Origin: Reichenbachiella carrageenanivorans
GTDB lineage: Bacteria; Bacteroidota; Bacteroidia; Cytophagales; Cyclobacteriaceae
DNA: 64,000 nt
Assembly: GCF_025639805.1 (NCBI RefSeq)
Contig: NZ_CP106735.1
Location: 1,428,001 to 1,492,000, forward strand
Direction of reading: 5' to 3'
Every line of letters begins with the position of its first letter. Position 1 is the first letter of the stretch. This document shows positions 52,696-63,705 of the stretch, one piece after another. Both the position numbers and the translations under genes were made by a program. The notes beneath the pieces are model-generated. The model had not been told where the DNA came from, searched no databases, and saw only the letters and a program-made list of their open reading frames with translations.

Positions 52696-53631
52696 CTATA
52701 CTTTGATGACATTGGTGTTTTTTCGACTTACCATGATTGGTGGCAGGTTCGCTAAAACCTCTTTGTGTAAGGCTTCTAGGAGTTTCTTTTTGGCGTAGCT
52801 TTTCTTTACGACAAGTCCAACCTCTCGTGTGGGAACAGGTTCAGAAAATTTTCGCAGTTTGGTTTGTTCGTCTTTTGAAAGGTCTAAAGTGAACAGTTCT
52901 GGCAATAGTGTGTATCCTCCTCGGCGATCCACTAATTTTTTGAGTGCTTCTAGCGACCCACTTTCATAGAGCACGCGATTGTTGTAGCGGTCTGCTTTTT
53001 TTGCATTGCAGATGTTCAGCATTTGACTTCTAAAACAGTGTCCTTCATCGAGTATCCACAAACCTTCATTTTTCAATTCTGCAGAGGAGACGGTTTTGTG
53101 ATCGTACAGAGGGTGCCTGTGTGAGATATAAGCATAAAATTCTTCGTAAAAGAGAGGAAGCTCTTTCATGCCTTCTTCTTTTAGGGGTGTCACCATGAGG
53201 CCTATATCTATTTGATCTTTTTTCAGTAAATCGAGCATATCGCCAGTCATGTGTTCGCTTACCTGAAGATTGATTTTCGGATATTTATCAATAAAAGAAG
53301 AGATAAAAAGAGGAACTAAATAGGGTGCCAGTGTTGGGATCACCCCTATCCTTACATCTCCACGAATTTCATGTTTTTCGTCATCTATGATTTCTGTGAT
53401 TTTCTTTGACTCGGCTATGATTTTTCTGCCTTGCTCGATGACCTGTGCGCCTATTTCTGTAGGTTCAATGGGATGCTTAGAGCGATCGAAAAGAATGACG
53501 CCTAGTGTATCTTCTAGTTTTTGGATTTGCATACTCAGCGTAGGCTGGGTAACAAAACATTTTTCGGCGGCTATAGCAAAGTGTCTATAGTTGTCGAGAG
53601 CAATGATGTATTCTAGTTGTACGAGTGTCAA
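52696..53631 (-). CDS. oxyR: Hydrogen-peroxide sensing LysR regulator OxyR
   Basis: A 311-residue LysR-type regulator. The N-terminal winged helix starts TLVQLEYIIALDNYRHFAIAA and includes TQPTLSMQIQKLEDTLG. Two cysteines at residues 199 and 208 (DEGHCFRSQMLNIC) match the peroxide-sensing Cys pair of E. coli OxyR in position and context. It should activate antioxidant genes upon disulfide formation; no peroxidase or catalase gene is adjacent. The start is TTG at 53631, since an in-frame stop lies three codons upstream. Confidence 0.9.
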   Translation of the reverse strand: MTLVQLEYIIALDNYRHFAIAAEKCFVTQPTLSMQIQKLEDTLGVILFDRSKHPIEPTEIGAQVIEQGRKIIAESKKITEIIDDEKHEIRGDVRIGVIPTLAPYLVPLFISSFIDKYPKINLQVSEHMTGDMLDLLKKDQIDIGLMVTPLKEEGMKELPLFYEEFYAYISHRHPLYDHKTVSSAELKNEGLWILDEGHCFRSQMLNICNAKKADRYNNRVLYESGSLEALKKLVDRRGGYTLLPELFTLDLSKDEQTKLRKFSEPVPTREVGLVVKKSYAKKKLLEALHKEVLANLPPIMVSRKNTNVIKV

Positions 53632-53656
53632 TGGCTGCTATAAAATGAGAGTGAAA

Positions 53657-53679
53657 AAAGGCTCGAAATTCGAGCCTTT
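53657..53679 (-). terminator. Rho-independent terminator after the PD40-OmpA gene
   Basis: The minus strand reads a perfect 11-base stem, AAAGGCTCGAA with TTCGAGCCTTT, around a one-base loop (functionally a slightly larger loop), followed by a run of T. It lies 5 bases downstream of the stop at 53684 and before the oxyR start, so it ends the OmpA transcript. Confidence 0.85.
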
Positions 53680-53683
53680 AATT

Positions 53684-55720
53684 TTAGTCAATAATTTTAA
53701 ATTCTACCCTTCTATTTGTTCGTCGATTTTCGGGGGTGTCATTAGGCCCGATGGGTATGGTTTCTCCGTAGCCTACAGATTCTAGGCGTGAGGCATTGAT
53801 TCCGTTTGAAATGAAGTAGCTATATACAGACCAAGCTCTTCTTTGTGACAGGTCTAGGTTATAATTGTCATCACCTACGGAATCTGTATGTCCTGATATT
53901 TCTATTTTGTTTATTTGATTGCTTTTGAGCAATTTCAATATACGGTCAAGCTCTGCGTAAGAAGAAGTACGCAAGTCAGATTTGTCAAACTCAAAGAAAA
54001 TATTGTTGAGTGTGATGGCAGCTCCTTTTTCTATAGGCGACAAGAACAGGTCTTTTTGTATGTCTGTAGTCTCTGCCACTTCATTGAGGTCTACATTTTC
54101 ATTTTGAGACAGGTATCCGTCTTTTTCGGCGAGTACACCATAGGTAGCTCCAGGTCTTACTTTGAATACAAATTCGCCGTATTCATTGGTTTCTGCGTTG
54201 CCTACGGTGATGCCGTCAGGAAGCCTTTCTACCAATACATTACTCATAATTGGCTCGTTCGTTTTAGAGTCAAGCACTTTGCCGTGGATGGTTACGAATA
54301 TTTCTTCTGAGTCAGCTACAGGCTCGTCTGTAGGTTCTACAAACAGCTCGTCGATTCTAAATCTGAAAATATCCGTGTTTTCATCAGATTTTCCTCTACT
54401 GAAATAGGCATGGCTACCAGAGGAAGGAATATTGAAATAAGTATCGTCTTCGCTACCATTTACTCCTTTTCCGAGATTTTCTGGCTGAGACCAGTTGGTC
54501 CAAGTGTCGTCGAGCCTTTTAGATACATAGATGTCGGCGTTGCCATATCCTCTGAATCCCTTGGAGGAGAAGTATAAAGTTTCTCCATCGTGATGTAAGA
54601 AAGGGGCACTCTCTACATCTGCTGAATTGACTACACTACCTAGGTTTTTAGGTTCACTGTAGTCTCCATTTGGTTTTACAAAAGAAGCATAGATGTCTCG
54701 GTCGCCGTACGTGTCGTCTCTTTCTACTGCCATGAGAATGACTTTGGTGTCTGCACTCATGTAATAATCTACCTTGTCGGAATAATTATAATCGTTGTCT
54801 ACGTTGATGTTGGTAGGTTTGTCCCATTTGCCATCCCCTTTGCTTTTACTCATTGAGATACCCTGAGACATTCTTCCTTTTTTCTCATATCGATTGCCTA
54901 GCAAGAGTACTGTTTCGTCTCCTACTTGCGTAATAGAGCAGATAAAGTTTGGGCCAGGGGTGTTGAGAGGCGCACCCAAATTTTTGGCAGGAAGCCATTC
55001 TTGTGTTTCTTCGTCCAGCTCAGAATACCAAATATCTTCATAGTCGTCTACACCGCCTACGTTGTCTGGATGAGAGCGTCGGCTAAAATATAAAGTTTTG
55101 CCATCAGGCGAAAGCACGGGACTTTGCTCTAAGTACTGACTGTTTACATTTTCCCCCAAGCGTTCTGTGACAAGTTCTTGGTTTACGTTTTGAGCCAAGT
55201 TGATTAATACACTGATCGGAATGTTGGATGAAGATAGACCAATGGCATCGATACTGTTGAAACCAGGGACACTACCACCTTTAATGTCTACTCTGATATA
55301 GGCTATACGATAAGGTGTTTTTTCAAAAAACAAATTGAGTAATCTGCTTTGAAGAGGAATGGGTCTTGGGTTGAGATCGAAGAGCAAATATTCATTATCT
55401 AATGAATCATAGGCAAATACCTTTGATACGGCTCCTGGATTTTCAGTTTCAGCGATAGCTATCTGTTGTGCACGTATAGGTGTATCAAATTTCACTACGA
55501 TATACTCGTCGTTGTCGGGCTTGGCAGGTCGCCAGGCATTGGGGTTTTCGCCACCTTTTGGGTAGACATTGGGAGAGCGTAAGGCCTGTCCAGCGGAATA
55601 TTGTAATGCAGAAGTTTCGGAGGTCACGTACATGACTTCGGATGCCCATTTTACAGTTTCTTGCGCGTATAGATTGCAAGACAGCAGGGCAGCAGCTAAA
55701 AAGGTGATAAAGTGTTTCAT
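53684..55720 (-). CDS. Outer-membrane OmpA-family protein with PD40 repeats
   Basis: A 678-residue exported protein. A signal peptide ends near residue 19 (MKHFITFLAAALLSCNLYAQ). WD40-like PD40 repeats occupy about 200-460, seen as SPVLSPDGKTLYFSRRS and SAPFLHHDGETLYFSSKG. A carboxypeptidase-regulatory-like beta domain follows (about 495-560). The C-terminal OmpA peptidoglycan-binding domain has FEFDKSDLRTSSYAELD and ISGHTDSVGDDNYNLDLSQR. Such proteins tie the outer membrane to peptidoglycan, and some belong to gliding or type IX secretion sets. The gene ends in a clear terminator. Confidence 0.88.
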   Translation of the reverse strand: MKHFITFLAAALLSCNLYAQETVKWASEVMYVTSETSALQYSAGQALRSPNVYPKGGENPNAWRPAKPDNDEYIVVKFDTPIRAQQIAIAETENPGAVSKVFAYDSLDNEYLLFDLNPRPIPLQSRLLNLFFEKTPYRIAYIRVDIKGGSVPGFNSIDAIGLSSSNIPISVLINLAQNVNQELVTERLGENVNSQYLEQSPVLSPDGKTLYFSRRSHPDNVGGVDDYEDIWYSELDEETQEWLPAKNLGAPLNTPGPNFICSITQVGDETVLLLGNRYEKKGRMSQGISMSKSKGDGKWDKPTNINVDNDYNYSDKVDYYMSADTKVILMAVERDDTYGDRDIYASFVKPNGDYSEPKNLGSVVNSADVESAPFLHHDGETLYFSSKGFRGYGNADIYVSKRLDDTWTNWSQPENLGKGVNGSEDDTYFNIPSSGSHAYFSRGKSDENTDIFRFRIDELFVEPTDEPVADSEEIFVTIHGKVLDSKTNEPIMSNVLVERLPDGITVGNAETNEYGEFVFKVRPGATYGVLAEKDGYLSQNENVDLNEVAETTDIQKDLFLSPIEKGAAITLNNIFFEFDKSDLRTSSYAELDRILKLLKSNQINKIEISGHTDSVGDDNYNLDLSQRRAWSVYSYFISNGINASRLESVGYGETIPIGPNDTPENRRTNRRVEFKIID

Positions 55721-55767
55721 TGAGGATAATTATTTATTCAAGGTGGTAATAAAGGTATTCAATTTTT

Positions 55768-56487
55768 TTATTGCTTTAGTACTTGGACTTCCACACGTCT
55801 ATTTGCTGTACGAGCTTCATCTGTTCGTTCTCGACTGAGTGGCTGGGTCCCTCCAAAGGCTTTGGTTTGGATTCGGTTTTTCTTTACGCCTTTTTTGACA
55901 AGGTAGTCTTTTACTGCATCTACACGCTCTTGCGAAAGTTCAAGGTTCGCTTGGGCATTGCCTTGGAAATCTGTATGGCCATCCAATTGAATGTTGACGT
56001 TGGGGCGTTGGTCTAGCCAATCTGCAAAGTCGTTGAGCTCGCCATATGAAGATTCATCGATTACGGCTCTGCCTCTGGCAAATATAAGATTGTGCAAATC
56101 AAATTTCTCATGTGCCGCATCTGGCTCCATCAAAAAGTTTTTTTCGATGAGCTGTGAGCCGTTATTTATGATGGCTATTTCTTCACTGACCGTTTTGTAG
56201 CCGTCGGCTTTTACATTGATGATGTATTTGAGATTTTCGAGCATATACAATTCATACACTCCGTTTTGATCATTGGTGGCGGCAATGCCCATGTCATCGT
56301 AGTAGGGTAGTTTTTCGTAGAATACATTGGCTGCGATGGGGGATTTGGATTCGTGATCTAGCACAGTGCCTGTGACCCTAATCAGCTCTCCCTCTTCGTG
56401 GGCTTGAGCGTAGGAATTTTCATGGGAAAGAACAGCAGAAAGCAGGACTGAAAAGTAAAACAAAAATCGTGAGCTTATGACTTTCAT
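55768..56487 (-). CDS. OmpA-family lipoprotein-size outer-membrane protein
   Basis: A 239-residue exported protein with signal peptide (MKVISSRFLFYFSVLLSAVL...). A regulatory-like beta domain (about 35-110: VTGTVLDHESKSPIAANVFYE) precedes an OmpA domain with the conserved pattern NIQLDGHTDFQGNAQANLEL and RVDAVKDYLVKKGVKKNRI. It lies 47 bases upstream of the larger OmpA-PD40 gene and shares its regulatory-like plus OmpA arrangement, so the two likely work together in envelope anchoring. Confidence 0.85.
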   Translation of the reverse strand: MKVISSRFLFYFSVLLSAVLSHENSYAQAHEEGELIRVTGTVLDHESKSPIAANVFYEKLPYYDDMGIAATNDQNGVYELYMLENLKYIINVKADGYKTVSEEIAIINNGSQLIEKNFLMEPDAAHEKFDLHNLIFARGRAVIDESSYGELNDFADWLDQRPNVNIQLDGHTDFQGNAQANLELSQERVDAVKDYLVKKGVKKNRIQTKAFGGTQPLSRERTDEARTANRRVEVQVLKQ

Positions 56488-56547
56488 GGTTTAGTAGATG
56501 GTTATGTCAAAGTTATGATTGCGCGTAATTTAGTTATATTTTAAAAA

Positions 56548-58830
56548 TTACTCCAATGAATGATTATTGAATAGTAAGTATCCTACTTGTAAGAGCGCGC
56601 CCCATTGCTGTTTTGGGTCGTCATAATAGTTGACATGAAATCCAATGGCACCGACAACCGTGTGATATACGATCCCTGATGTGGCGGCAAAAGAAGGGTT
56701 TATCCAGTCGTATTCATAGTGAGGGGTATTTCCCGTTTCTTCTACAAGGTTTTCTATTGAATTAAACATATAACCCTCGAGGCGCAGTTGGAGGTTTTTG
56801 TGTGGAGACCATATATTTTTCATTCCCAAAGCTAAATATTGACGGGCGCGAAAATTCTCTAAAAGCAACGTGCGGCTGTCTTGGAGAGGGTAGAACCCAG
56901 GAGAGTTTATTATCGTGCTTTTGGAGGTACCCATAGCGGGTTGATTCGAATATACACCTTCTATTTGTGCTCCCCAGCTATACTTTTTGCCAAATGAAAA
57001 ATACTTTTCGCCAGCTACTTTGAGGCTGTACCAATTAGCATCTTCTTTTTGTGTAGGCAGTGTGCCAGTCGAAGTGGCTCCTGGGCGGTAATCACTTTCT
57101 AGAAGAAACCTACTTAGGCTTACTTCAAATTTAGATCCGCGAGAAGCAAATTGTGGGTGGTTGAGATTGTCGTGGTATAGTGTAGCTTCAATCCGCAGCC
57201 CTTCTAGTCCCAGTTCGTCGAATTCTTGACTTGTATTGAAATTAGCCTGTTCGCTAAACTTGTCTTTATTCAAAATGTAAGAGACTTCGGCACTTAATCC
57301 ATATTTTTGATTCAAAGGAAAACCAACGAACAGCCCCATTTTTCTATCCACACGGTCTAAGATAGTCAGATCAGGGGCTCCCAGCAGATAATCGCTTAGA
57401 TTCAAATAGTCACGATGATTGATGGCAATAGTAGGGCCTATTGATACCGTTCTTTGTCCTGGAAATGTGATGCGATTTTTAAAATAAAAAGACTCATAAA
57501 AAGGGCCTGCATATATTTTGGTTTCATACTCTTCTAATACACGGGAAAGCCTTTTGAAATCGAATCCCAAGTACATGTATGAGATGTTTCTCGAAGTGAG
57601 GCTGCCGCCAACTTTTGCTTTTAGTCGGGGTTTAGAATGTCCTGTGAGTTGAAAGGCATATTGATCACCTTTCGAATAGCTTGGAAAAATATTGAGAAAA
57701 TAGTCGTTGTCGATCAGTCGGTAATAAGCATTTTTGGCTTGTTCAAAATCAAAGGGCTTGTCTTTGTTGAAAACATTGGTGATGTATTCTGATTTTTTTT
57801 TGCTAAACCCTTCTACTTCTATGGTATCAAAAGTGTAAGGAATTGATTGACTGAAAAAAGCTTTTCTCCTTTCATCCATTTCTTCGGGAGATACACGGCG
57901 ATTGATTTTGGTTCGAATTTCATCAATTTGAGCCATGGCAGTATTGTACCCGATGTCGTAAATTTCTTTGGCTTTAGCAAAGTCCAATGTGCTGTAATCA
58001 GACACAGGCACATCTATAAATATGTCGGTGCTATCAAGTAGGGAAGGGTCGCCTTTATTGAGCATAAAAAAGAGTAGAGATTCAGCTAATAATTTTTCAT
58101 CATCATCCTTAGGATATTTATCTAATACTTTGCTGCCCACATTTACGCCTATAATCACCTCTGGGGCAAATGCCTTACGGGCAGGGTTTACAGGGAAATT
58201 ATTGTAGACACCACCATCAAATAGGAGTTCGCCCTCTACACGTACAGGGCTGTAGAGCAGCGGAATCGCCATGGATGCCCGAATGGCCTCATACAGTACA
58301 CCACTATCGAGGACTACTTGTTTTTCCATAAAAATATTGGATGCCATAGCTCTAAAGGGAACAAATAGACTGTCGTAGTTGCCATTAGATACATAGGAAG
58401 CATATTGTAATTTTTCTGCCAGATTGATGTTGAGTACGTAGTCTCGATCTAGAGAGGGATCTAGGCTGGTGTTGAAAGCAGAGTCAAAATCAAGTTTGAT
58501 TGTAAGCCAAGAAGGGTCTGGCATTTTTTCGTGGTAACTGTACTGATATTTTTCGTCGATGACCCCGTCTACCCAGTCTTGCAAGTCTTGCGAAAGAGCT
58601 ATGTTTTTTATTTGATCGGGGGTGTATCCAGCAGCATAAAAACCTCCAACGATACTACCCATAGAAGTACCAACCACATAGTCCACAGGGATTTCGTGTT
58701 CTTCGAGTGCTTTGAGCACTCCAGCATGTGCGAGACCTTTAGCTCCGCCACCACTGAGCACGAGTGCCACCTTTTGGGCGTTTGTAATAATGGGCAAGCA
58801 AATGAGTATAAGAAGAAAATGAAGTTTCAT
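56548..58830 (-). CDS. Patatin-like phospholipase with C-terminal BamA-type barrel
   Basis: A 760-residue protein with signal peptide MKLHFLLILICLPIITNAQ. The N-terminal patatin domain has the oxyanion loop GGGAKGLAHAG near 27, the nucleophile Ser56 in GTSMGS and the Asp205 in DGGVYNNFPV. A POTRA-like region (about 340-430) links it to a C-terminal beta-barrel domain of the BamA/surface-antigen type (about 450-760). This is the type V-like (PlpD-related) arrangement. It should be an outer-membrane protein with an exposed or periplasmic phospholipase. Confidence 0.9.
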   Translation of the reverse strand: MKLHFLLILICLPIITNAQKVALVLSGGGAKGLAHAGVLKALEEHEIPVDYVVGTSMGSIVGGFYAAGYTPDQIKNIALSQDLQDWVDGVIDEKYQYSYHEKMPDPSWLTIKLDFDSAFNTSLDPSLDRDYVLNINLAEKLQYASYVSNGNYDSLFVPFRAMASNIFMEKQVVLDSGVLYEAIRASMAIPLLYSPVRVEGELLFDGGVYNNFPVNPARKAFAPEVIIGVNVGSKVLDKYPKDDDEKLLAESLLFFMLNKGDPSLLDSTDIFIDVPVSDYSTLDFAKAKEIYDIGYNTAMAQIDEIRTKINRRVSPEEMDERRKAFFSQSIPYTFDTIEVEGFSKKKSEYITNVFNKDKPFDFEQAKNAYYRLIDNDYFLNIFPSYSKGDQYAFQLTGHSKPRLKAKVGGSLTSRNISYMYLGFDFKRLSRVLEEYETKIYAGPFYESFYFKNRITFPGQRTVSIGPTIAINHRDYLNLSDYLLGAPDLTILDRVDRKMGLFVGFPLNQKYGLSAEVSYILNKDKFSEQANFNTSQEFDELGLEGLRIEATLYHDNLNHPQFASRGSKFEVSLSRFLLESDYRPGATSTGTLPTQKEDANWYSLKVAGEKYFSFGKKYSWGAQIEGVYSNQPAMGTSKSTIINSPGFYPLQDSRTLLLENFRARQYLALGMKNIWSPHKNLQLRLEGYMFNSIENLVEETGNTPHYEYDWINPSFAATSGIVYHTVVGAIGFHVNYYDDPKQQWGALLQVGYLLFNNHSLE

Positions 58831-58940
58831 CCTGAGCGAATGTAGTGTTGGGATTAAGTTATGGGGCTTAAAAATATCTCATTACAATTGAACAAAGCCT
58901 TAAAAAATGAAAATAAACTAGGCAAAGCTATTTCAAATCC

Positions 58941-58948
58941 TATATTTG
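58941..58948 (+). promoter_or_regulatory. Candidate -7 promoter box for the histidine kinase gene
   Basis: TATATTTG is an exact TAnnTTTG match, 22 bases before the preferred ATG at 58970. The TTG at 58946 that could extend the reading frame lies inside this box, which favours the internal ATG. Confidence 0.45.
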
Positions 58949-58969
58949 CCGCGTAGGCTCAAATACCGC

Positions 58970-60187
58970 ATGGCTTCCAAATTATACGACAGCACCCAAT
59001 TAGACTTATATAGAAACCGATCCAAATTCAAATGGGTCGTGCTTGGCATATCGATCGTGATTAGTATCGGGTCGATCTATTACACCAATATACTAGTGGA
59101 GCAGATCAAGTCTAGAGAAGAGAAATTGATAGCACTCTATGCCAATACGTTAGAGTATTTCGCCAATCAGGAGAATAATGCAGATCTCAATTTTATTTTT
59201 GACGAAATCATCCTGTCTAACAAATCTATACCTGTAGTGATGGCAGATGAGCTTGGCAATCCGCTCGAATACAAAAACATCTCAGCGGCAGATCATGCCA
59301 CTACTAGAAAAGAACGCAATCGCATTCTGCTCAAAGAAATTAGAGAAATGGAAGAAGAGCATGAGCCTTTGCTAGTCACCTTGCGGAGGGATGGAAGCAT
59401 TACAGGATATCAGTTTATTTACTACAAAAATTCCATGCTGCTTAGGCAGTTAACTTATTATCCGCTCACGCAGTTGTTTGTCATTGGCATCTTTGGGATG
59501 ATAGCCTTCTTGGTTTTCAATTACTCCAAGGCCGCTGAGCAAAACAAGGTTTGGGTAGGCTTAGCTAAAGAAACAGCCCACCAGCTGGGTACCCCACTAT
59601 CTTCACTCATGGCGTGGGTGGAGTATCTCAAGTCGGACGAGAAACTCAAAGACATGGATATGATCGTAGAGTTAGAAAAGGATGTCGAACGACTCAATAT
59701 GATCACGTCAAGGTTTTCTAATATTGGCTCTGAACCCATATTGGAGAGCATGAATGTATATGATCTCATCGAAGAAACCTTGAGTTATCTAAAAAGAAGA
59801 ATTTCTACACGAGTAGAGTTTACACTGGTTTGTTTTCCTAATCGTGAACTGGAAGCTAATATCAACAAATCTTTGTTTGAATGGGTAATAGAAAACCTAT
59901 GTAAAAATGCAGTAGATGCGATGGGAGGTGAGGGAAAAATTCACATTAAGGTACTGAAAGCCAACGAGGGACACGTGCTAATAGACATTACAGACACGGG
60001 CAAAGGCATGACAAAAGCGATAATGCAGAAAATATTTCAACCTGGTTATACTACCAAAAAGAGAGGATGGGGATTAGGCTTGACCCTTGTCAAACGTATT
60101 ATTGAGAATTATCACAAGGGTAAAATCTTTGTGAAACGATCGGATGTAAATCGAGGAACCACCTTCAGAATTTCATTAAGATCATAA
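58970..60187 (+). CDS. Orphan membrane sensor histidine kinase
   Basis: A 405-residue kinase from ATG 58970. Two membrane segments (about 20-42 and 165-187) flank a periplasmic sensor region. The phosphoacceptor H-box is KETAHQLGTPLSSLMAW near 210. The ATPase domain has ENLCKNAVDAMGG (N-box), DTGKGM (G1) and GWGLGLTLVKRIIENY (G2 region). The H-box sequence AHQLGTPLSS departs from the common HELRTPL form, as seen in many Bacteroidota kinases. No response regulator is adjacent, so the partner and signal are unknown. Confidence 0.87.
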   Translation: MASKLYDSTQLDLYRNRSKFKWVVLGISIVISIGSIYYTNILVEQIKSREEKLIALYANTLEYFANQENNADLNFIFDEIILSNKSIPVVMADELGNPLEYKNISAADHATTRKERNRILLKEIREMEEEHEPLLVTLRRDGSITGYQFIYYKNSMLLRQLTYYPLTQLFVIGIFGMIAFLVFNYSKAAEQNKVWVGLAKETAHQLGTPLSSLMAWVEYLKSDEKLKDMDMIVELEKDVERLNMITSRFSNIGSEPILESMNVYDLIEETLSYLKRRISTRVEFTLVCFPNRELEANINKSLFEWVIENLCKNAVDAMGGEGKIHIKVLKANEGHVLIDITDTGKGMTKAIMQKIFQPGYTTKKRGWGLGLTLVKRIIENYHKGKIFVKRSDVNRGTTFRISLRS

Positions 60188-60210
60188 TCAATCAAAAAGA
60201 AATGCGATAC

Positions 60211-60242
60211 TTGGGGAAAAACTAATTATTGCCTTAACTTCG
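60211..60242 (+). promoter_or_regulatory. Candidate promoter of atpD-atpC
   Basis: TTG at 60211-60213 (-33 type) and TAACTTCG at 60235-60242 (-7 type, one mismatch to TAnnTTTG) are 21 bases apart, about the expected spacing for the Bacteroidota sigma factor. A start about 45-50 bases before the atpD ATG would follow. Confidence 0.45.
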
Positions 60243-60250
60243 CACTTTGA

Positions 60251-61798
<1,548 letters not shown>

Positions 61799-61806
61799 TA
61801 AATACT

Positions 61807-62064
61807 ATGTATTTAGAAATAATCACACCAGACGAAAACGTTTTTGAAGGAGAGGTGAATTCTGCCATGTTTCCTGGAAGCGATGGATCATTTCAGATTC
61901 TTAACGATCACGCACCCATGGTCAGTGCTCTTGGCAAAGGTGATGTGAAAATCGAAAGAATACATGAAAAGAAAACCGAAGACATCCACTTCAGTATTGA
62001 TGGGGGGGTAGTAGAAGTACTCAACAACAAAATTTTGGTACTAGCAGAATCCATCGGAGAGTAA
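61807..62064 (+). CDS. atpC: ATP synthase F1 epsilon subunit (short form)
   Basis: An 85-residue protein that begins MYLEIITPDENVFEGEVNSA and has FPGSDGSFQILNDHAPMVSAL, the standard epsilon beta-sandwich. The C-terminal two-helix inhibitory domain found in E. coli epsilon is missing, which is usual for the short epsilon of Bacteroidota. It ends the atpDC operon and is followed by a strong terminator. Confidence 0.95.
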   Translation: MYLEIITPDENVFEGEVNSAMFPGSDGSFQILNDHAPMVSALGKGDVKIERIHEKKTEDIHFSIDGGVVEVLNNKILVLAESIGE

Positions 62065-62086
62065 ATCAGGTGTAAAAAAATAGTTC

Positions 62087-62119
62087 AAGCCATCTCAAAT
62101 TTTTGAGATGGCTTTTTTT
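62087..62119 (+). terminator. Rho-independent terminator of atpDC
   Basis: AAGCCATCTCAA (62087-62098) pairs with TTGAGATGGCTT (62103-62114) around a short AT loop and is followed by a run of T to 62119. It lies 22 bases after the atpC stop. Confidence 0.9.
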
Positions 62120-62223
62120 GTGCCTTTACAATTTTGGAGAGTGCCGACTATGTTAATAAGTTTATGAAATTTTTGTATCTTGTTGGCTAAGTATCTAATT
62201 TAAACTCTTCTAATTCGAATTTC

Positions 62224-62931
62224 ATGTCAGGCAAAATAGCATTGATCGCAGGGGCTACCGGATTGGTAGGTCGAGAACTCCTTAACGTGGTTTTGGAGAA
62301 TGATCATTACTCTAAAATTATTTTACTGGGTAGGAGTTCTCCTGGTATAAAAGACAACCGAATAGAGGAGCTGTTGATCAATTTTGATGACCTAGAACAA
62401 TACAAAGAGAAAATATCTGCTCACGATTATTATTGTTGCATTGGCACCACGATGGGACAGGCCAAATCTAAAGAAGCTTTCTACAAAGTAGATTTCACTT
62501 ACATCATAGAACTGGCTAAAATAGCTAAAGAAGATAGTCAGTTTGAGCAGTTTCATTTGGTGTCGTCTTATGGAGCCAATGCCAATTCAGGTCTGTTTTA
62601 CAATGCAGTAAAAGGACAAGTGGAAGAGGCACTGAAAGAGTTGAGCCTTAGAGCTTTACATATCTATCAGCCTTCGTTGTTGTTGGGTTATAGAAAAGAT
62701 TTTAGACTATGGGAGGAATTAGCCAAAATAGCCTCTGGCGTGTTTTCCTTTTTTATTATTGGATCAAGACTCAAGTTTTGGGCCATAGAAGGGAGCGAAG
62801 TAGCAAAGGCCATGTTTTATGTAGCCCTCAGTGGGGAAATAGACATACATGTGCACAAGTCGCTTGAGATGAAAAGAATTGCACGCACCAAAGAATATAA
62901 AGGTGATAATAGTATTGCAGCGAGCGTCTGA
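62224..62931 (+). CDS. NAD(P)-binding oxidoreductase (HTATIP2-like SDR)
   Basis: A 235-residue atypical SDR. The dinucleotide loop is ALIAGATGLVGRELLN at the N-terminus. CCIGTTMGQAKSKEAFYKVD near 75 and HLVSSYGANANSGLFYNAVKGQVE near 117 (Ser and a Y-x-x-x-K-like YNAVK) match the HTATIP2/TIP30-like group. The substrate is unknown. Its 3' end overlaps the start of dtd by 29 bases, so the two are translationally linked. Confidence 0.82.
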   Translation: MSGKIALIAGATGLVGRELLNVVLENDHYSKIILLGRSSPGIKDNRIEELLINFDDLEQYKEKISAHDYYCCIGTTMGQAKSKEAFYKVDFTYIIELAKIAKEDSQFEQFHLVSSYGANANSGLFYNAVKGQVEEALKELSLRALHIYQPSLLLGYRKDFRLWEELAKIASGVFSFFIIGSRLKFWAIEGSEVAKAMFYVALSGEIDIHVHKSLEMKRIARTKEYKGDNSIAASV

Positions 62932-63355
62932 GGCGTCAGTCAAAATCAATCAGGAAATAGCAGGACAAATCGATGCGGGGTTAATGATCCTTGTAGGCAT
63001 CGAAGAAGCCGATGATCAAGAAGATATCCAATGGCTTGCGCGTAAGATTTGTAATCTTAGAATCTTCGACGATGAGCTAGGCATTATGAACAAAAGTGTG
63101 CTAGACATTGGTGGAGATGTTTTACTTATCAGCCAGTTTACACTTCAGGCCAGTACCAAGAAGGGCAACCGCCCATCGTATATCAAAGCAGCTAGACCAG
63201 AAATAGCCATTCCGCTGTATGAGCAGTTGATTGAGCAGCTGGAGGCTGAATTGGGTAAGGAGATTCAGACTGGTGAGTTTGGGGCAGATATGAAAGTGAG
63301 CCTGACCAATGATGGTCCAGTCACCATTGTCATAGATTCTAAAAACAAACAATAA
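62903..63355 (+). CDS. dtd: D-aminoacyl-tRNA deacylase
   Basis: A 150-residue enzyme that removes D-amino acids from mischarged tRNA. The family signatures SQFTLQAST and NDGPVTIVID are near 78 and 136. The start is taken as GTG at 62903 because it gives the normal N-terminus (IIVLQRASEASVKI); a TTG eight codons earlier would add MHAPKNIK. It overlaps the preceding gene by 29 bases and the MazG-like gene follows with a 1-base overlap (ATAATG). Confidence 0.9.
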   Translation: MIIVLQRASEASVKINQEIAGQIDAGLMILVGIEEADDQEDIQWLARKICNLRIFDDELGIMNKSVLDIGGDVLLISQFTLQASTKKGNRPSYIKAARPEIAIPLYEQLIEQLEAELGKEIQTGEFGADMKVSLTNDGPVTIVIDSKNKQ

Positions 63356-63699
63356 TGAAGATTGAAGAGGCACAGCACTTGGTGGATGATTGGATCAAGA
63401 AAAATGGAGGCTACTTCAGTGAGTTGACCAATCTGGCAGTGCTGATCGAAGAGGTGGGCGAATTGGCACGAATCATTTCACGCAAGTATGGAGATCAGTC
63501 TTTCAAAGAGAAAGAAGGAGAAGCTGACTTGGGTGACGAACTAGCCGATGTGCTCTGGGTCGTGATGTGTCTAGCCAATCAAACAGGCATAGACCTGACC
63601 AAAGCGTTAGAAAAAAACGTGAAAAAGAAAACTAAACGCGACTCCACCCGCCACAAGGAAAATAAAAAACTCTGGAAGCAAAAGCCCCCAGAGAATTAG
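63355..63699 (+). CDS. MazG-like nucleotide pyrophosphohydrolase
   Basis: A 114-residue single-domain protein with the metal-binding pattern EEVGELARIISRKYG and ADLGDELADVLWVVMC (E-x2-E then E/D-x3-D). Short MazG proteins hydrolyse non-canonical or excess NTPs to NMP. Translation is coupled to dtd (TAATG junction). The C-terminus is very Lys-rich. Confidence 0.88.
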   Translation: MKIEEAQHLVDDWIKKNGGYFSELTNLAVLIEEVGELARIISRKYGDQSFKEKEGEADLGDELADVLWVVMCLANQTGIDLTKALEKNVKKKTKRDSTRHKENKKLWKQKPPEN

Positions 63700-63705
63700 T
63701 TTCAT

